Origin: CAZFBA01 sp964517135
GTDB lineage: Bacteria > Cyanobacteriota > Vampirovibrionia > JBFMGH01
Length of the DNA stretch: 56,003 bases
Reading direction: 5' to 3'
Assembly (NCBI GenBank): GCA_964517135.1
Contig: CAZFBA010000025.1
Location: forward strand, 1-56,003
Below the pieces are notes generated by a model that saw only the letters and a list, made by a program, of their open reading frames with translations, was not told the DNA's origin and did not search any database. Numbering within the stretch: position 1 is the stretch's first letter; each line of letters begins with the position of its first letter. The position numbers and the translations under genes are program-made. Positions 7,788-16,867 of the stretch are shown here, piece by piece.

Positions 7788-8474
7788 ATGAAATTTTCAA
7801 AATATTCATTATTTGTAATAATTATTGTTATGGTCTTTTTTACAGGCTGTTCAAAGACTATAATTGTGCAAGAATTGCCTAATTATTTGATGCGGGTAGA
7901 TGTTACCCCCGGTGATGAAGAAAAAGAGGTGGCAGTATTTCTTTTTTGTTCTAATGAAAATGTTGATATCAATCAGTACAGGCCTGGAGATCAAAATAAG
8001 TTTGAGATTCTTGATTTAAATAATACTTTCAAATCTTCTAAAATAAATAATCTTAATATTGATGGCGTTGAAGAATATATTGAGAAAGCTCAAGTGGTTC
8101 AATATTTCAGGAAAGATGATACTGAAAACCCTGTTGTTACAAAGTTAAAGTTTAATATTGCAGACAAAGAAGTTAAAATAAAAGCTATTGTTCAATATCA
8201 AGAGATTGAACCTGGCCGCATAAAAGAGGCCATAAAGGAAGATGATGCCGTTTCTCAGGTAGTAATGGGAATCAAGCATAGCAACAACTCTATAGATGGC
8301 CTTATTTTCATAGTATTCTGGGTTCTTCTGATTGGTATAATGTTTTTAGTGTGGTATTTTACTTCAAAGAAAAACACAGACCCTCCTCCTAAAAGGCTTA
8401 TTTATGAAGAAGATGAACAAGAAGACAATGAAATCAGCGATGATAATATAGAGGAAGAGAAAGAAAATTCTTAA
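7788..8474 (+). CDS. Lipoprotein with AMIN-like domain, C-terminal TM and acidic tail
   Basis: An N-terminal signal with lipobox FFTGC (Cys21) predicts a lipoprotein. The domain at about 30-145 (LMRVDVTP, EVAVFLF, KFEILDLNNTF, KIKAIVQY) aligns with the AMIN-like domain of the next gene (8671-10080), so they are tandem paralogs. A second hydrophobic segment (about residues 170-191) is followed by an acidic C-terminal tail that would face the cytoplasm. Having both a lipobox and a C-terminal TM is unusual. AMIN domains typically bind cell-envelope or secretin components; the role here is unknown. Confidence 0.7.
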   Translation: MKFSKYSLFVIIIVMVFFTGCSKTIIVQELPNYLMRVDVTPGDEEKEVAVFLFCSNENVDINQYRPGDQNKFEILDLNNTFKSSKINNLNIDGVEEYIEKAQVVQYFRKDDTENPVVTKLKFNIADKEVKIKAIVQYQEIEPGRIKEAIKEDDAVSQVVMGIKHSNNSIDGLIFIVFWVLLIGIMFLVWYFTSKKNTDPPPKRLIYEEDEQEDNEISDDNIEEEKENS

Positions 8475-8670
8475 AACCGCCTGTGTCTTAAACAACTCCT
8501 TTAAACGGTATGCAAATTGTTAAGAATATCTCACATTTTATTTTCCTTAAAAACCTTTGCTGTCAGCAGAATTAGCGATACAAAGCTTAAAAAACTAATC
8601 AATAAATACATGTAATGATAAAATACATGAATAATTTCAACTGGCATAATCATTTGAACGTTTAAAGGTT

Positions 8671-10080
8671 ATGAAGAAAACATTTTATACTGTTGCAACT
8701 ATACTGAGCTTATTCACTATATTTATTTATATGATTCAGCCACTGGCGTGTTATTCGTATAGTGTTAAAGCAGGTGAACTGCTCAACAAGAATATTAACA
8801 AGCTTTTAAGGGTATCTCTTGAGCCTGCTGGTAATAACAATGTTAATGTGTATCTCTATACTTCAAAGTCTGATCCTGAAATAGACAAAAAGTATTATGG
8901 TAAAAATGGCTATGTTATTGATCTACCGGGAACCCAGATAGCAACTACCGGTAATATAAACCTGAGCAAGGTTAGTGAGTTAGTATCAAAGGTTAATATT
9001 GTACCCTTTATCAATACTGATAACCCTCAGGCTGCGGGAATGGCAAGAGTTATTCTTGATACCAGGGTGCCTGACCTGAATATAAAAGTTATTATTAAGC
9101 CGGTAAACATTTCAAATAATCTGTCAGATAAACCTGAAAATACTTCTGCCAGGGTTTATTATCCACCAGGGGTTGAACTAAACCAGCCACAGAGTATGGC
9201 ATTCTTTACTCCGCTTGAAGAAAAAGATGAACCAGAGTCTATTGACCCGGTTATACCCTATGATTATATGATTGATCAGAAGTTACCCCCACTAATCGCA
9301 CAGGGTTATGATGACCCGAGAACTAAATTGCAGGTTAGCCCACCACCAGAGGCAAGACCTTCTGTTGATCCTGACAATTTAGAATTTTTGCCAGATATTG
9401 GAGATGTAGCTCAAAGCCAACCTTCTGAAGAAGTTCAGGAAGGTGAATCTCCTCAGCCTGTGCCTGCAACTACTGACGATGCTATTAAAAGTGCTATACC
9501 TAAAGATGTTGCTGGTTTTATATGGCCTGTATGCCTTGTATTTATAGTAATACTTATTGCAGTTGCACTCTTTATTCTCAAACAGATTAAAAATGAACAG
9601 GCCCGGCGCAGGCAAAAAACACCCGGTATACCAACTTCGCCTGTTATTAATACTACCGGACTTGATACAATTCAAGAAATGGCAGACTTTGAAGAGATAG
9701 AAGAAATAGACCTGCAAGAAGCCCTCAGGCGCAAGGAAGCCCGCATTGCCTCTTCGGATCCCTTTACTGAAGAGGTAGAAGAAATTACTGTTGTTGATAC
9801 AAAGGCTTTTAACAAAGATAAAGTTCTTTATTTGATAAGGTTTTCTGGCATGCTGTCACTTATCGGTACAGTAGATGGCGATGTGACAGTATTAATTACA
9901 TTTACTAAAGGTGAACTTGACCATCTTGCAAGTGAACAGATGATACTTGAAGTCACTAAAGAAGGTAATGTGCTGGGTAAAGAGATATATCTTGTTAAAA
10001 TCGCTGACTGGCAGGGAGTTGTCATGTCAGAAGATAATAAATTATCTTTCCATACGAACCTTTCAGCACCAGGAGAATAA
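8671..10080 (+). CDS. AMIN-like domain protein with central TM and cytoplasmic domain
   Basis: 469 aa. A signal anchor (about 5-28) is followed by an AMIN-like domain (about 40-150) with LLRVSLEP, VNVYLYTS and GYVIDLPGT, the last resembling the YxIDLPG core of AMIN domains. A Pro-rich linker leads to a TM segment (about 285-305, FIWPVCLVFIVILIAVALFI) and a basic stop-transfer, then an acidic, mostly beta C-terminal domain of about 160 residues. It is a paralog of the 7788 product. The topology would link the envelope to the cytoplasm. I do not recognise the C-terminal domain. The pair could be part of a type IV pilus or division-related assembly; this is inference from the AMIN resemblance only. 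Confidence 0.7.
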   Translation: MKKTFYTVATILSLFTIFIYMIQPLACYSYSVKAGELLNKNINKLLRVSLEPAGNNNVNVYLYTSKSDPEIDKKYYGKNGYVIDLPGTQIATTGNINLSKVSELVSKVNIVPFINTDNPQAAGMARVILDTRVPDLNIKVIIKPVNISNNLSDKPENTSARVYYPPGVELNQPQSMAFFTPLEEKDEPESIDPVIPYDYMIDQKLPPLIAQGYDDPRTKLQVSPPPEARPSVDPDNLEFLPDIGDVAQSQPSEEVQEGESPQPVPATTDDAIKSAIPKDVAGFIWPVCLVFIVILIAVALFILKQIKNEQARRRQKTPGIPTSPVINTTGLDTIQEMADFEEIEEIDLQEALRRKEARIASSDPFTEEVEEITVVDTKAFNKDKVLYLIRFSGMLSLIGTVDGDVTVLITFTKGELDHLASEQMILEVTKEGNVLGKEIYLVKIADWQGVVMSEDNKLSFHTNLSAPGE

Positions 10081-10174
10081 AAACCATCTTCTTATTATAT
10101 ACTATCTTTTTTATCGACAAAAAGGTGGGATCCGGGTTTTGAAATTGGAAAAATTTTCATTTAAGTACTGGTGT

Positions 10175-10220
10175 AACCTCTGATTAATGAAGAAATTACT
10201 GATTCCAGCAAAAACAGGGA
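10175..10220 (+). repeat. Repeat family R2, copy 1
   Basis: 46 bases starting AACCTCTGATTAAT and ending CAGCAAAAACAGGGA. It matches 55954-55999 with about two mismatches, and a degenerate copy lies at 3580. It is followed here (10220-10239) by ATTTCTTGAATCTG, also seen at 3645. Confidence 0.8.
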
Positions 10221-10288
10221 ATTTCTTGAATCTGTGAACTTTTAAATTATTCAGAGATCTCGGTCTATATAAAGAATTGAATTTCAGA

Positions 10289-10316
10289 TTGAGAATATTT
10301 TTTTTCTCCGTATGAT
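10289..10316 (+). promoter_or_regulatory. Sigma70-type promoter for the first GH77 gene
   Basis: -35 TTGAGA (10289-10294), a 16-base T-rich spacer and -10 TATGAT (10311-10316), about 35 bases before the start codon. Confidence 0.55.
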
Positions 10317-10351
10317 ATATATATTAGCGTATTCACAGTGAGGATTGGTCA

Positions 10352-12367
10352 ATGGTAAATAATAAACATTTAAAAAGTTCACTCTGCCAGAAGGATCTTA
10401 ATGACTATAAAAACACCATAAAAGATGCATTGAAACTGCTTGATAAAGATAACCTGGGCTTAATAATTCATGGAGGTAGTTTTCCTGCATCTAATGATAC
10501 TGATACAGGGTTTGGATCACCCTATTCTTCTGATGCACTAGAATTTATGCAGTTTATAAATGATCTTGGCTTTAATTGTATTCAGCTGGGCCCCAGCGGT
10601 AAAACTAAAATGGTTGAACCCTCACCCTATACCAGTACAATCTTTTCTGATAACCCTTTGTTTATTGATTTGTATGAATTAACTACTAATGAATGGGCTA
10701 ATATACTTGATGTTGAAATGTTTCACGATATCGTTAAATCCAACAAAAAAAGAAATCAGAGTAAAATAAATTATGAATATGCTTATGAAAAATATGATAT
10801 GGCATTGAGAAAAGCCTGGAATAACTTCAAGAACCCTGAATCACTTTCCTCAGACCAGAAAACACAAATAAATCTTAAAAAAGAACAATTTGAAAATTTT
10901 AAAGATAAAGCTAAAAGCTGGCTGGATAATGATTCTCTCTATGAAGTTCTCACTAAAGTCTATGATAATGACTATTGGCCAGTATGGGAAGGCCCTCAAA
11001 GCAATCTTGATAAAAATTTGATTAGTATGCTAAACTCAGATATACCTTCTGAAAAGGAAAAAGCTCTGGCAAGAAAAACAGAACTAGAAGCCTTGGAAGA
11101 ATATGAATTCTTTAAGTTCTGCCAATTTATTCTTTATGACCAGAAAAACAGGATTTCAAAAAAGTCTCCCGTCAGCACAATTGCAGACATACAGGTAACA
11201 TACTCAGACAGAGATGTGTGGGCCTATCAGAACCTGTTTCTTGATGACTATAAACTTGGTGTGCCACCGGATATGTTTTCTCAATGTGGTCAAACATGGG
11301 GTTTCCCTGTAATAAACCCAGACCTGTTATTTGAAAAAGATCCAGAAGGCAATATTATAAAAGAAAACGGACTGCCTAAATTAGGCCCGGCAGGCCGTTT
11401 AATTAAAATTCGTTTTGACAAAGAACTCTCCGAAAACCCTGGAGGCGTCAGAATTGACCATATTATAGGCCTGATAGATCCCTGGATATATCCTGAAAAA
11501 GCTAAATCTGCAAAAGCATCAGCAGGCGGCAAAAGAATTTTCTCTTCTCCTGAAGCGGAAGAACCATTTAAGTCATGGGCTAAAGTGCCTGTTGAAGCTA
11601 TAGATGAAGAAATGAATCCTGAAAAAGAGCATAAGGTAATATTAGAAGAAATTGATAAAGAAGCTATTGGTCGATATGCAAGCATTATAGATATTATTAT
11701 ACAATCTGCAAAAGATAATAATGTAGCATTTTCAAACATTATATGTGAAGATCTGGGATCCCTTACAAACCCTACGATTGCTGTTCTTGAAGACAGAAAA
11801 TTGAGCGGAATGAGGGTTACTCAATTTGTTGACCCTGAAGACGAAGATCATATCTACAGGGTTAAAAATACTGATCCACAACACTGGGTTACACCGGGCA
11901 CACACGATAACGATACCCTTATTTCCTGGATTAATTCTATTTCTAAAGAGTATGAAAAACATCTTGATTATTTAAAAGAAGACCTTAAACTTAATATTGA
12001 CAACATTAAGGATTTTGAATCAGCCAGAACATTATTATTGAAAGCTAAACTCGCTGAACTCTTTGCCAGCCCAGCAAGAAATGTTCAGGTCATGTTCATG
12101 GATGTTTTCGGAATGCAGGAACGTTACAATAATCCAGGGGCATCTACCGAAGAAAACAAGAATAATTGGGTTTTGAGACTACCCAATAATTACAAAGAGT
12201 ACTATTTTGAGCAACTCTCTAAGGATCTTGGCTTGAATCTTGCTGAAGCTCTTCTTATTGCTATCAGGTCTAAAGATGATGAGTTTGTTAATACTCATGA
12301 AGAGCTGATTAAAAAACTGGAACATTTCGCAGATAGATTTAAAAGCTGTTTGATGCAAACAGGTTAA
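10352..12367 (+). CDS. malQ: GH77 4-alpha-glucanotransferase (amylomaltase), first of three
   Basis: Transfers alpha-1,4-glucan segments between maltooligosaccharides. GH77 landmarks are visible: GFNCIQLGPSGKT near the N-terminus, YSDRDVWAYQNLFLDD, GVPPDMFSQCGQTWGFP, the nucleophile Asp in VRIDHIIGLIDPW, the acid/base Glu in IICEDLGSLT and the third catalytic Asp in PGTHDNDTLISW. At 671 aa it is longer than the usual bacterial MalQ of about 500 aa, with an insert near residues 120-260. It lacks the N-terminal tag of its neighbour. GAGGAT precedes the ATG. A close paralog follows at 12627 in the same direction. Confidence 0.9.
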   Translation: MVNNKHLKSSLCQKDLNDYKNTIKDALKLLDKDNLGLIIHGGSFPASNDTDTGFGSPYSSDALEFMQFINDLGFNCIQLGPSGKTKMVEPSPYTSTIFSDNPLFIDLYELTTNEWANILDVEMFHDIVKSNKKRNQSKINYEYAYEKYDMALRKAWNNFKNPESLSSDQKTQINLKKEQFENFKDKAKSWLDNDSLYEVLTKVYDNDYWPVWEGPQSNLDKNLISMLNSDIPSEKEKALARKTELEALEEYEFFKFCQFILYDQKNRISKKSPVSTIADIQVTYSDRDVWAYQNLFLDDYKLGVPPDMFSQCGQTWGFPVINPDLLFEKDPEGNIIKENGLPKLGPAGRLIKIRFDKELSENPGGVRIDHIIGLIDPWIYPEKAKSAKASAGGKRIFSSPEAEEPFKSWAKVPVEAIDEEMNPEKEHKVILEEIDKEAIGRYASIIDIIIQSAKDNNVAFSNIICEDLGSLTNPTIAVLEDRKLSGMRVTQFVDPEDEDHIYRVKNTDPQHWVTPGTHDNDTLISWINSISKEYEKHLDYLKEDLKLNIDNIKDFESARTLLLKAKLAELFASPARNVQVMFMDVFGMQERYNNPGASTEENKNNWVLRLPNNYKEYYFEQLSKDLGLNLAEALLIAIRSKDDEFVNTHEELIKKLEHFADRFKSCLMQTG

Positions 12368-12626
12368 ATGGATTAAATTTAAATATGATTACATATGTGT
12401 TGTAGATAACAAACTTAATAACTTTGCTATTAGTAAAGATCAAAAAATAACTGTATTTATATAATTTAAAACCGGTTGTTTTATCAGTAATTATTATGAG
12501 ACTTAATATTGCTTCATTTTTCAAATAAATCAGGCAATCGAATTTCTTCAGGGCTCTTTAAGGGGTATAAATTATTCAAGAACTGTTTATAGTTAAGGTT
12601 ATTTTAAAAGTGCATCGGGGATTTAA

Positions 12627-14696
12627 ATGAATAATATTGCAGCAACAACGGGTTTACCAACCTCTTATTCCTATCTCAAACCTCAACAAAAAAGAACTAA
12701 CAATGTGTTAACCTTCGGTAAAAAGCTTGAAAAAAGCCAGTTGCCTGAATACAGGCAAACAGTGAAAGAAGCTTTGAATGTCCTTGATAAAGATAATTTT
12801 GGTATTATAATTCATGGGCCAAGTTTTCCGATTGATCCATCGGCTGATACAGGGTTTGGTTCTCCCTACACTTCACATGCCCTTCAGTTTATGAAATTTT
12901 TAGACCAGATGGGCTTTAACTGTATACAGCTGGGCCCATCAGGAAAGACCAAAAGTACTGATCCGTCTCCTTATACCAGTACAATCTTTTCAGGAAACCC
13001 TCTATTTATAGATTTAGAAAACCTTACTTCCCCTGAGTGGGGCTGCATTCTGGATAAAAACAAATTTAAATCTATTGTAAAGTCTAACCCTAATCAAGGA
13101 AAAGCTGAAGTTGCATATAAACATGCTTATGAGCAGTATGATAAAGCTTTAAGAGAAGCTTTTGAAAAGTTTCAAACCCCTGAAGCTCTTAAACCAGAAG
13201 ATATAAAGACTATACAGCAAAAGAAAGTAGAGTTTGAGTCATTTAAAGAGAAAAATAAATTATGGCTTGACAATGATGCTCTTTATGAAGCCCTCTCAAA
13301 AACTTATGGCAATGACTACTGGCCAAACTGGGAAGGTGAAAATGCTGACATAGACAAGAAGCTAGTTTCTATGCTTGTTTCAAAAGATCCAGAGATAAAA
13401 GCACAAGCAGAAAAGAGAAAAGCTGAAGTTGAAAAACACCCTGAAGTGGAGTTTTATAAGTTCAGTCAGTTTGTTTTAGAACAGCAAAAAAACAAAATAC
13501 AGAAAACTTCACCGGTTAATACTATTGCAGATATTCAGGTTACTTATTCAGATAGAGACTGGTGGGCTTACCAAAACCTCTTTCTGGATGATTATAGACT
13601 GGGAGTTCCTCCTGATTTCTTCTCTAAAGATGGTCAGGCATGGGGTTTCCCTGTAATGAACCCTGATCTCATTTTTGAGAAAGATGAAAAAGGCAATCTA
13701 ATAAAAGAAAATGGTAAGCCTGTACTGGGTGAAGCAGGTAAACTAATAAAAACCCGGTTTGATAAGATGTTCCAGGATAACCCAGGAGGTGTTCGGATCG
13801 ATCATATACTTGGCCTTATTGATCCATGGGTATATCCGGCTGATGCAAGTACTGCCAGAAGTGACGATGGAGGCCTGAGGCTTTTCTCTTCTCCTGAGTC
13901 TAAATTTGAAAAATTTCAAAAATGGTCTAAAATAGGTATTGATGCTATTAATCCTGATGAAAACCCTGAAGAAGTTAAGAAAGTCAGAGCAGAAAAGCTA
14001 GATCAGGCAGCAATAGATAAGTATGCAGAAATTATAGACCTTATTATTCTTTCAGCAAGCGATAATAATGTACCAAAGTCAAATATAATCTGTGAAGATC
14101 TTGGAACTGTTACCCCTCCTGCGGCTAAAGTTCTAGAAGATAGAGAACTTAGCGGTTTGAGAGTTACTGAATTTGTTAATCCGAATGATGAAAACCATAT
14201 CTATATGGGCAAAAACGTTAAACCCCAGCACTGGATTGTACCTGGTACTCACGATAATGATTCATTGATTTCCTGGGCTGAAAGCGTAAAAGACAATATC
14301 GCAAAACATATTGGCTTCCTGAAAAAAGACCTGAAATTAGGAAACAAGACGCCTGAAACAACTGATAGCCTTGTAAAAGCCAAATTCGCAGAGCTTTTTG
14401 CCAGCCCGTCAAGAAATATTCAAGTTATGTTTATGGATGTTTTCGGAATGAAGGATCGTTACAACAATCCGGGGGCTAAAACACCTGAAGAATTATCTAA
14501 AAACTGGCGTCTTAGAGTGCCAAATAACTATGAAGACTTCTATTATAAGCAGCTTTCAGAAGGCAAAGGCTTGAATCTCCCTGAGGCACTTGAAACAGCA
14601 ATGAAGGCAAGAGGTAAAGAGTTTGCAAAGGCCCATGAGGGGCTAATAAGCAAATTGAATGAATTTGCTGAACACCTCAAAAAGCCTGAAAATTAA
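12627..14696 (+). CDS. malQ: GH77 4-alpha-glucanotransferase paralog with N-terminal TFGKKLE tag
   Basis: 689 aa, closely similar to the 10352 product throughout and with the same catalytic motifs (VRIDHILGLIDPW, IICEDLGTVT, PGTHDNDSLISW) and substrate loop GVPPDFFSKDGQAWGFP. It has about 20 extra N-terminal residues: a polar segment ending in VLTFGKKLEKS (residues 27-37). Nearly the same motif, SFGRKLE, occurs at residues 56-62 of the GH13 enzyme at 16868, a protein of a different family. This suggests a shared targeting or anchoring signal. An intrinsic terminator follows. Duplication within the locus is clear. Confidence 0.9.
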   Translation: MNNIAATTGLPTSYSYLKPQQKRTNNVLTFGKKLEKSQLPEYRQTVKEALNVLDKDNFGIIIHGPSFPIDPSADTGFGSPYTSHALQFMKFLDQMGFNCIQLGPSGKTKSTDPSPYTSTIFSGNPLFIDLENLTSPEWGCILDKNKFKSIVKSNPNQGKAEVAYKHAYEQYDKALREAFEKFQTPEALKPEDIKTIQQKKVEFESFKEKNKLWLDNDALYEALSKTYGNDYWPNWEGENADIDKKLVSMLVSKDPEIKAQAEKRKAEVEKHPEVEFYKFSQFVLEQQKNKIQKTSPVNTIADIQVTYSDRDWWAYQNLFLDDYRLGVPPDFFSKDGQAWGFPVMNPDLIFEKDEKGNLIKENGKPVLGEAGKLIKTRFDKMFQDNPGGVRIDHILGLIDPWVYPADASTARSDDGGLRLFSSPESKFEKFQKWSKIGIDAINPDENPEEVKKVRAEKLDQAAIDKYAEIIDLIILSASDNNVPKSNIICEDLGTVTPPAAKVLEDRELSGLRVTEFVNPNDENHIYMGKNVKPQHWIVPGTHDNDSLISWAESVKDNIAKHIGFLKKDLKLGNKTPETTDSLVKAKFAELFASPSRNIQVMFMDVFGMKDRYNNPGAKTPEELSKNWRLRVPNNYEDFYYKQLSEGKGLNLPEALETAMKARGKEFAKAHEGLISKLNEFAEHLKKPEN

Positions 14697-14741
14697 TAAA
14701 TTACATCAAAAATATTTCACCTTAGTATCATTTCTATGCAT

Positions 14742-14770
14742 AAACAGGGTTCAATGAGCCCTGTTTTTTT
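14742..14770 (+). terminator. Intrinsic terminator after the second GH77 gene
   Basis: AACAGGGTTC and GAGCCCTGTT form a 10-bp stem (one G-T pair) around AAT, followed by a run of T. Confidence 0.85.
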
Positions 14771-14863
14771 CTATTAAACAAATAACACACTTTATTTAAA
14801 GTCGGTTTTCTTTTATAAATTGTATGTCAACCCGATTTGAAATGTTTTAAAGGAGAATCGAAT

Positions 14864-16699
14864 ATGGCAACAGGTCAGGCAAAAAATAGAGGTATGATTT
14901 TTCATCTCGCCCATCTACCGGCAAAAGGCTCAGCCTGTGGGCAGTTAAATGATCCAGAAACAGATGATTTCATAGATTTTCTTGCTAAATCAAAACAAAC
15001 TCACTGGATTATCAATCCGCTTACCCCAATAGGAGATGACCTGTCTCCATATAACACATCTAGCCGGTTTGATAGAAATAAATATTTTATCAATCTCAAT
15101 CAACTAACTTCAAAACAATATGGTAAACTGCTTGAAGAGTTTGATTTACCTGATGATCTGCCATTAGGTGGCTATTCTCTCAATATATTAAAAGCACAAA
15201 AAGATTCACGATTTAAAAAAGCATATCTGAACTTTAAAAAGCTAAAAAGCAACTCAAAGATTGTTCAGGAATATGAAAAGTATTGCCTGGAAGAAGGTGA
15301 AAAATGGCTTGATAACAACTCAATTCATGAGGGCATTGTTGAAAACTGGGGTTATGACTGGAAATTTTGGCCTAATGAATTAAAATTTCTCCCTGAAGAA
15401 ACACACGAAAAACCTTTTGAAAGAAAAATTAAATACCTCAAAAAGTATGATATACCTGAATATTGTATAGATATTATTGAGCAATTTCGGTTTGAACAGT
15501 TTATTTTCAATAAACAATTTAGAGAATTTAAAGAAAAACTAGATCAAAACGGTATAAAACTCTTTGTAGACCTTGCCTATGCAGTAAGTCAGAATGGTAA
15601 AGATGTCTGGTCACAAAAAGATATTGTTGAATTAGATGAAAACTATAATCCAAAAAGAGTTACGGGTTGCCCTCCTGAAGTTGTTTATCCTATGACACAA
15701 AGATGGGGACAGGCTGTATGGAATTATAACAGTAAAAACTTCTGGAAATATCAGGAAGATAGTATTAGACATCTCCTTAAAGAAGGTTGCATAAGACTTG
15801 ATCATTTTGGAGGTTTGATAAATAGAGGTGCTATTCCTACAAAATGGGAACGTGACGGTAAAACACTCTATGGATCTGCAATTTTTAAACCTAAAGAAGA
15901 AGGGGGCTTCGGCCCTGAGCTCTGGGAAGATGAATGGCTCGAAGATGTCTTTGATCTCACTAACAATAGAAATGAGAATCTTATTGATATGTATATCAGG
16001 GTAGCCATAGAAGAGGGGCTTGATCCTAAAAGTACTTTTATTGTTGAAGATCTAGGGTCAGTATGTGTTACTAAAGCCTGTCAAAACTTTATTATAAAGT
16101 ATCAGGATACACTGGCAGGCCTGAGGCTTCCTGTTACTTATGGTATTGATCTGGCAATAAATTCACCTAAACTAATAGATGACCCACATAATGACTCTAA
16201 CCCTTATAATATAAAAGGTGGAGTAGAAAATGTAGCTCTCTTAAGTGGATCTCACGACCCGCCAGCATTGATGGAAGTTATTGATACCCTTCTGGATAGT
16301 ACACCTCTGACTTTTGATGGAGGATATGTAAATTCTCCTCATCATTTCAGGGCTTTCTGTCAGGCAGAGCTTGGTATAACCCCTGATAAACTCTGGGATC
16401 ACTATTATGTTTCTAGAGAAGTCTTAAAATGGCTTTATTCTAAACCTGCAAGACACGTCCAGACAACAATTTCTGATGCTCTGGGAATTTATTTCAGGCC
16501 CAATATACCCGGCGGTTGGAATGGTTCTGAAAACAAATGGAATATGAAAAACACTATTGATGGTCTGTTTAACTACTGGGGAAAACAGTTTCCCAAGGGG
16601 TTTCTCACTAGAGATGATAAAGGCGGCATTTTTCCGGGTTATAAAGAACGAGCAGATCTCTATATTGCAATGATGAACGACCTTTTCCCGGATGAATAA
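14864..16699 (+). CDS. Divergent GH77-like glucanotransferase
   Basis: 611 aa from the ATG at 14864, chosen because AAAGGAG lies 8 bases before it; an in-frame TTG nine codons upstream overlaps that site. GH77 features: FVDLAYAVSQNGKDVWSQKDI, GCPPEVVYPMTQRWGQ, nucleophile region CIRLDHFGGLI and acid/base region FIVEDLGSVC. The last catalytic region reads SGSHDPPALM where the two neighbours have GTHDND(T/S). The His-Asp pair is kept but the following residues differ, which may alter donor or acceptor use. It is clearly diverged from the two upstream paralogs and lacks the N-terminal tag. Confidence 0.8.
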   Translation: MATGQAKNRGMIFHLAHLPAKGSACGQLNDPETDDFIDFLAKSKQTHWIINPLTPIGDDLSPYNTSSRFDRNKYFINLNQLTSKQYGKLLEEFDLPDDLPLGGYSLNILKAQKDSRFKKAYLNFKKLKSNSKIVQEYEKYCLEEGEKWLDNNSIHEGIVENWGYDWKFWPNELKFLPEETHEKPFERKIKYLKKYDIPEYCIDIIEQFRFEQFIFNKQFREFKEKLDQNGIKLFVDLAYAVSQNGKDVWSQKDIVELDENYNPKRVTGCPPEVVYPMTQRWGQAVWNYNSKNFWKYQEDSIRHLLKEGCIRLDHFGGLINRGAIPTKWERDGKTLYGSAIFKPKEEGGFGPELWEDEWLEDVFDLTNNRNENLIDMYIRVAIEEGLDPKSTFIVEDLGSVCVTKACQNFIIKYQDTLAGLRLPVTYGIDLAINSPKLIDDPHNDSNPYNIKGGVENVALLSGSHDPPALMEVIDTLLDSTPLTFDGGYVNSPHHFRAFCQAELGITPDKLWDHYYVSREVLKWLYSKPARHVQTTISDALGIYFRPNIPGGWNGSENKWNMKNTIDGLFNYWGKQFPKGFLTRDDKGGIFPGYKERADLYIAMMNDLFPDE

Positions 16700-16802
16700 T
16701 TATAAGTTGTAGTACATTATTTTTCATGTGTTTTGCATGCAAAATAATGTGCTACTATGATGACTGAAACTCTTATTTACCAAGGGCGTTTCATCCTGTA
16801 AA

Positions 16803-16832
16803 GAAAAAATGACCATATAGCTAATATGGTCA
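16803..16832 (-). terminator. Intrinsic terminator of the GH13 gene
   Basis: GACCATAT (16811-16818) pairs with ATATGGTC (16824-16831). Read on the minus strand it is followed by ATTTTTTC. It lies 36 bases past the GH13 stop. A separate long imperfect inverted repeat (about 16708-16752, GTAG-ACATTATTTT arms) sits between the convergent GH77 and GH13 genes. Confidence 0.75.
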
Positions 16833-16867
16833 TTAATATCACCTATCTTTGTTTGATTAATATAAAT

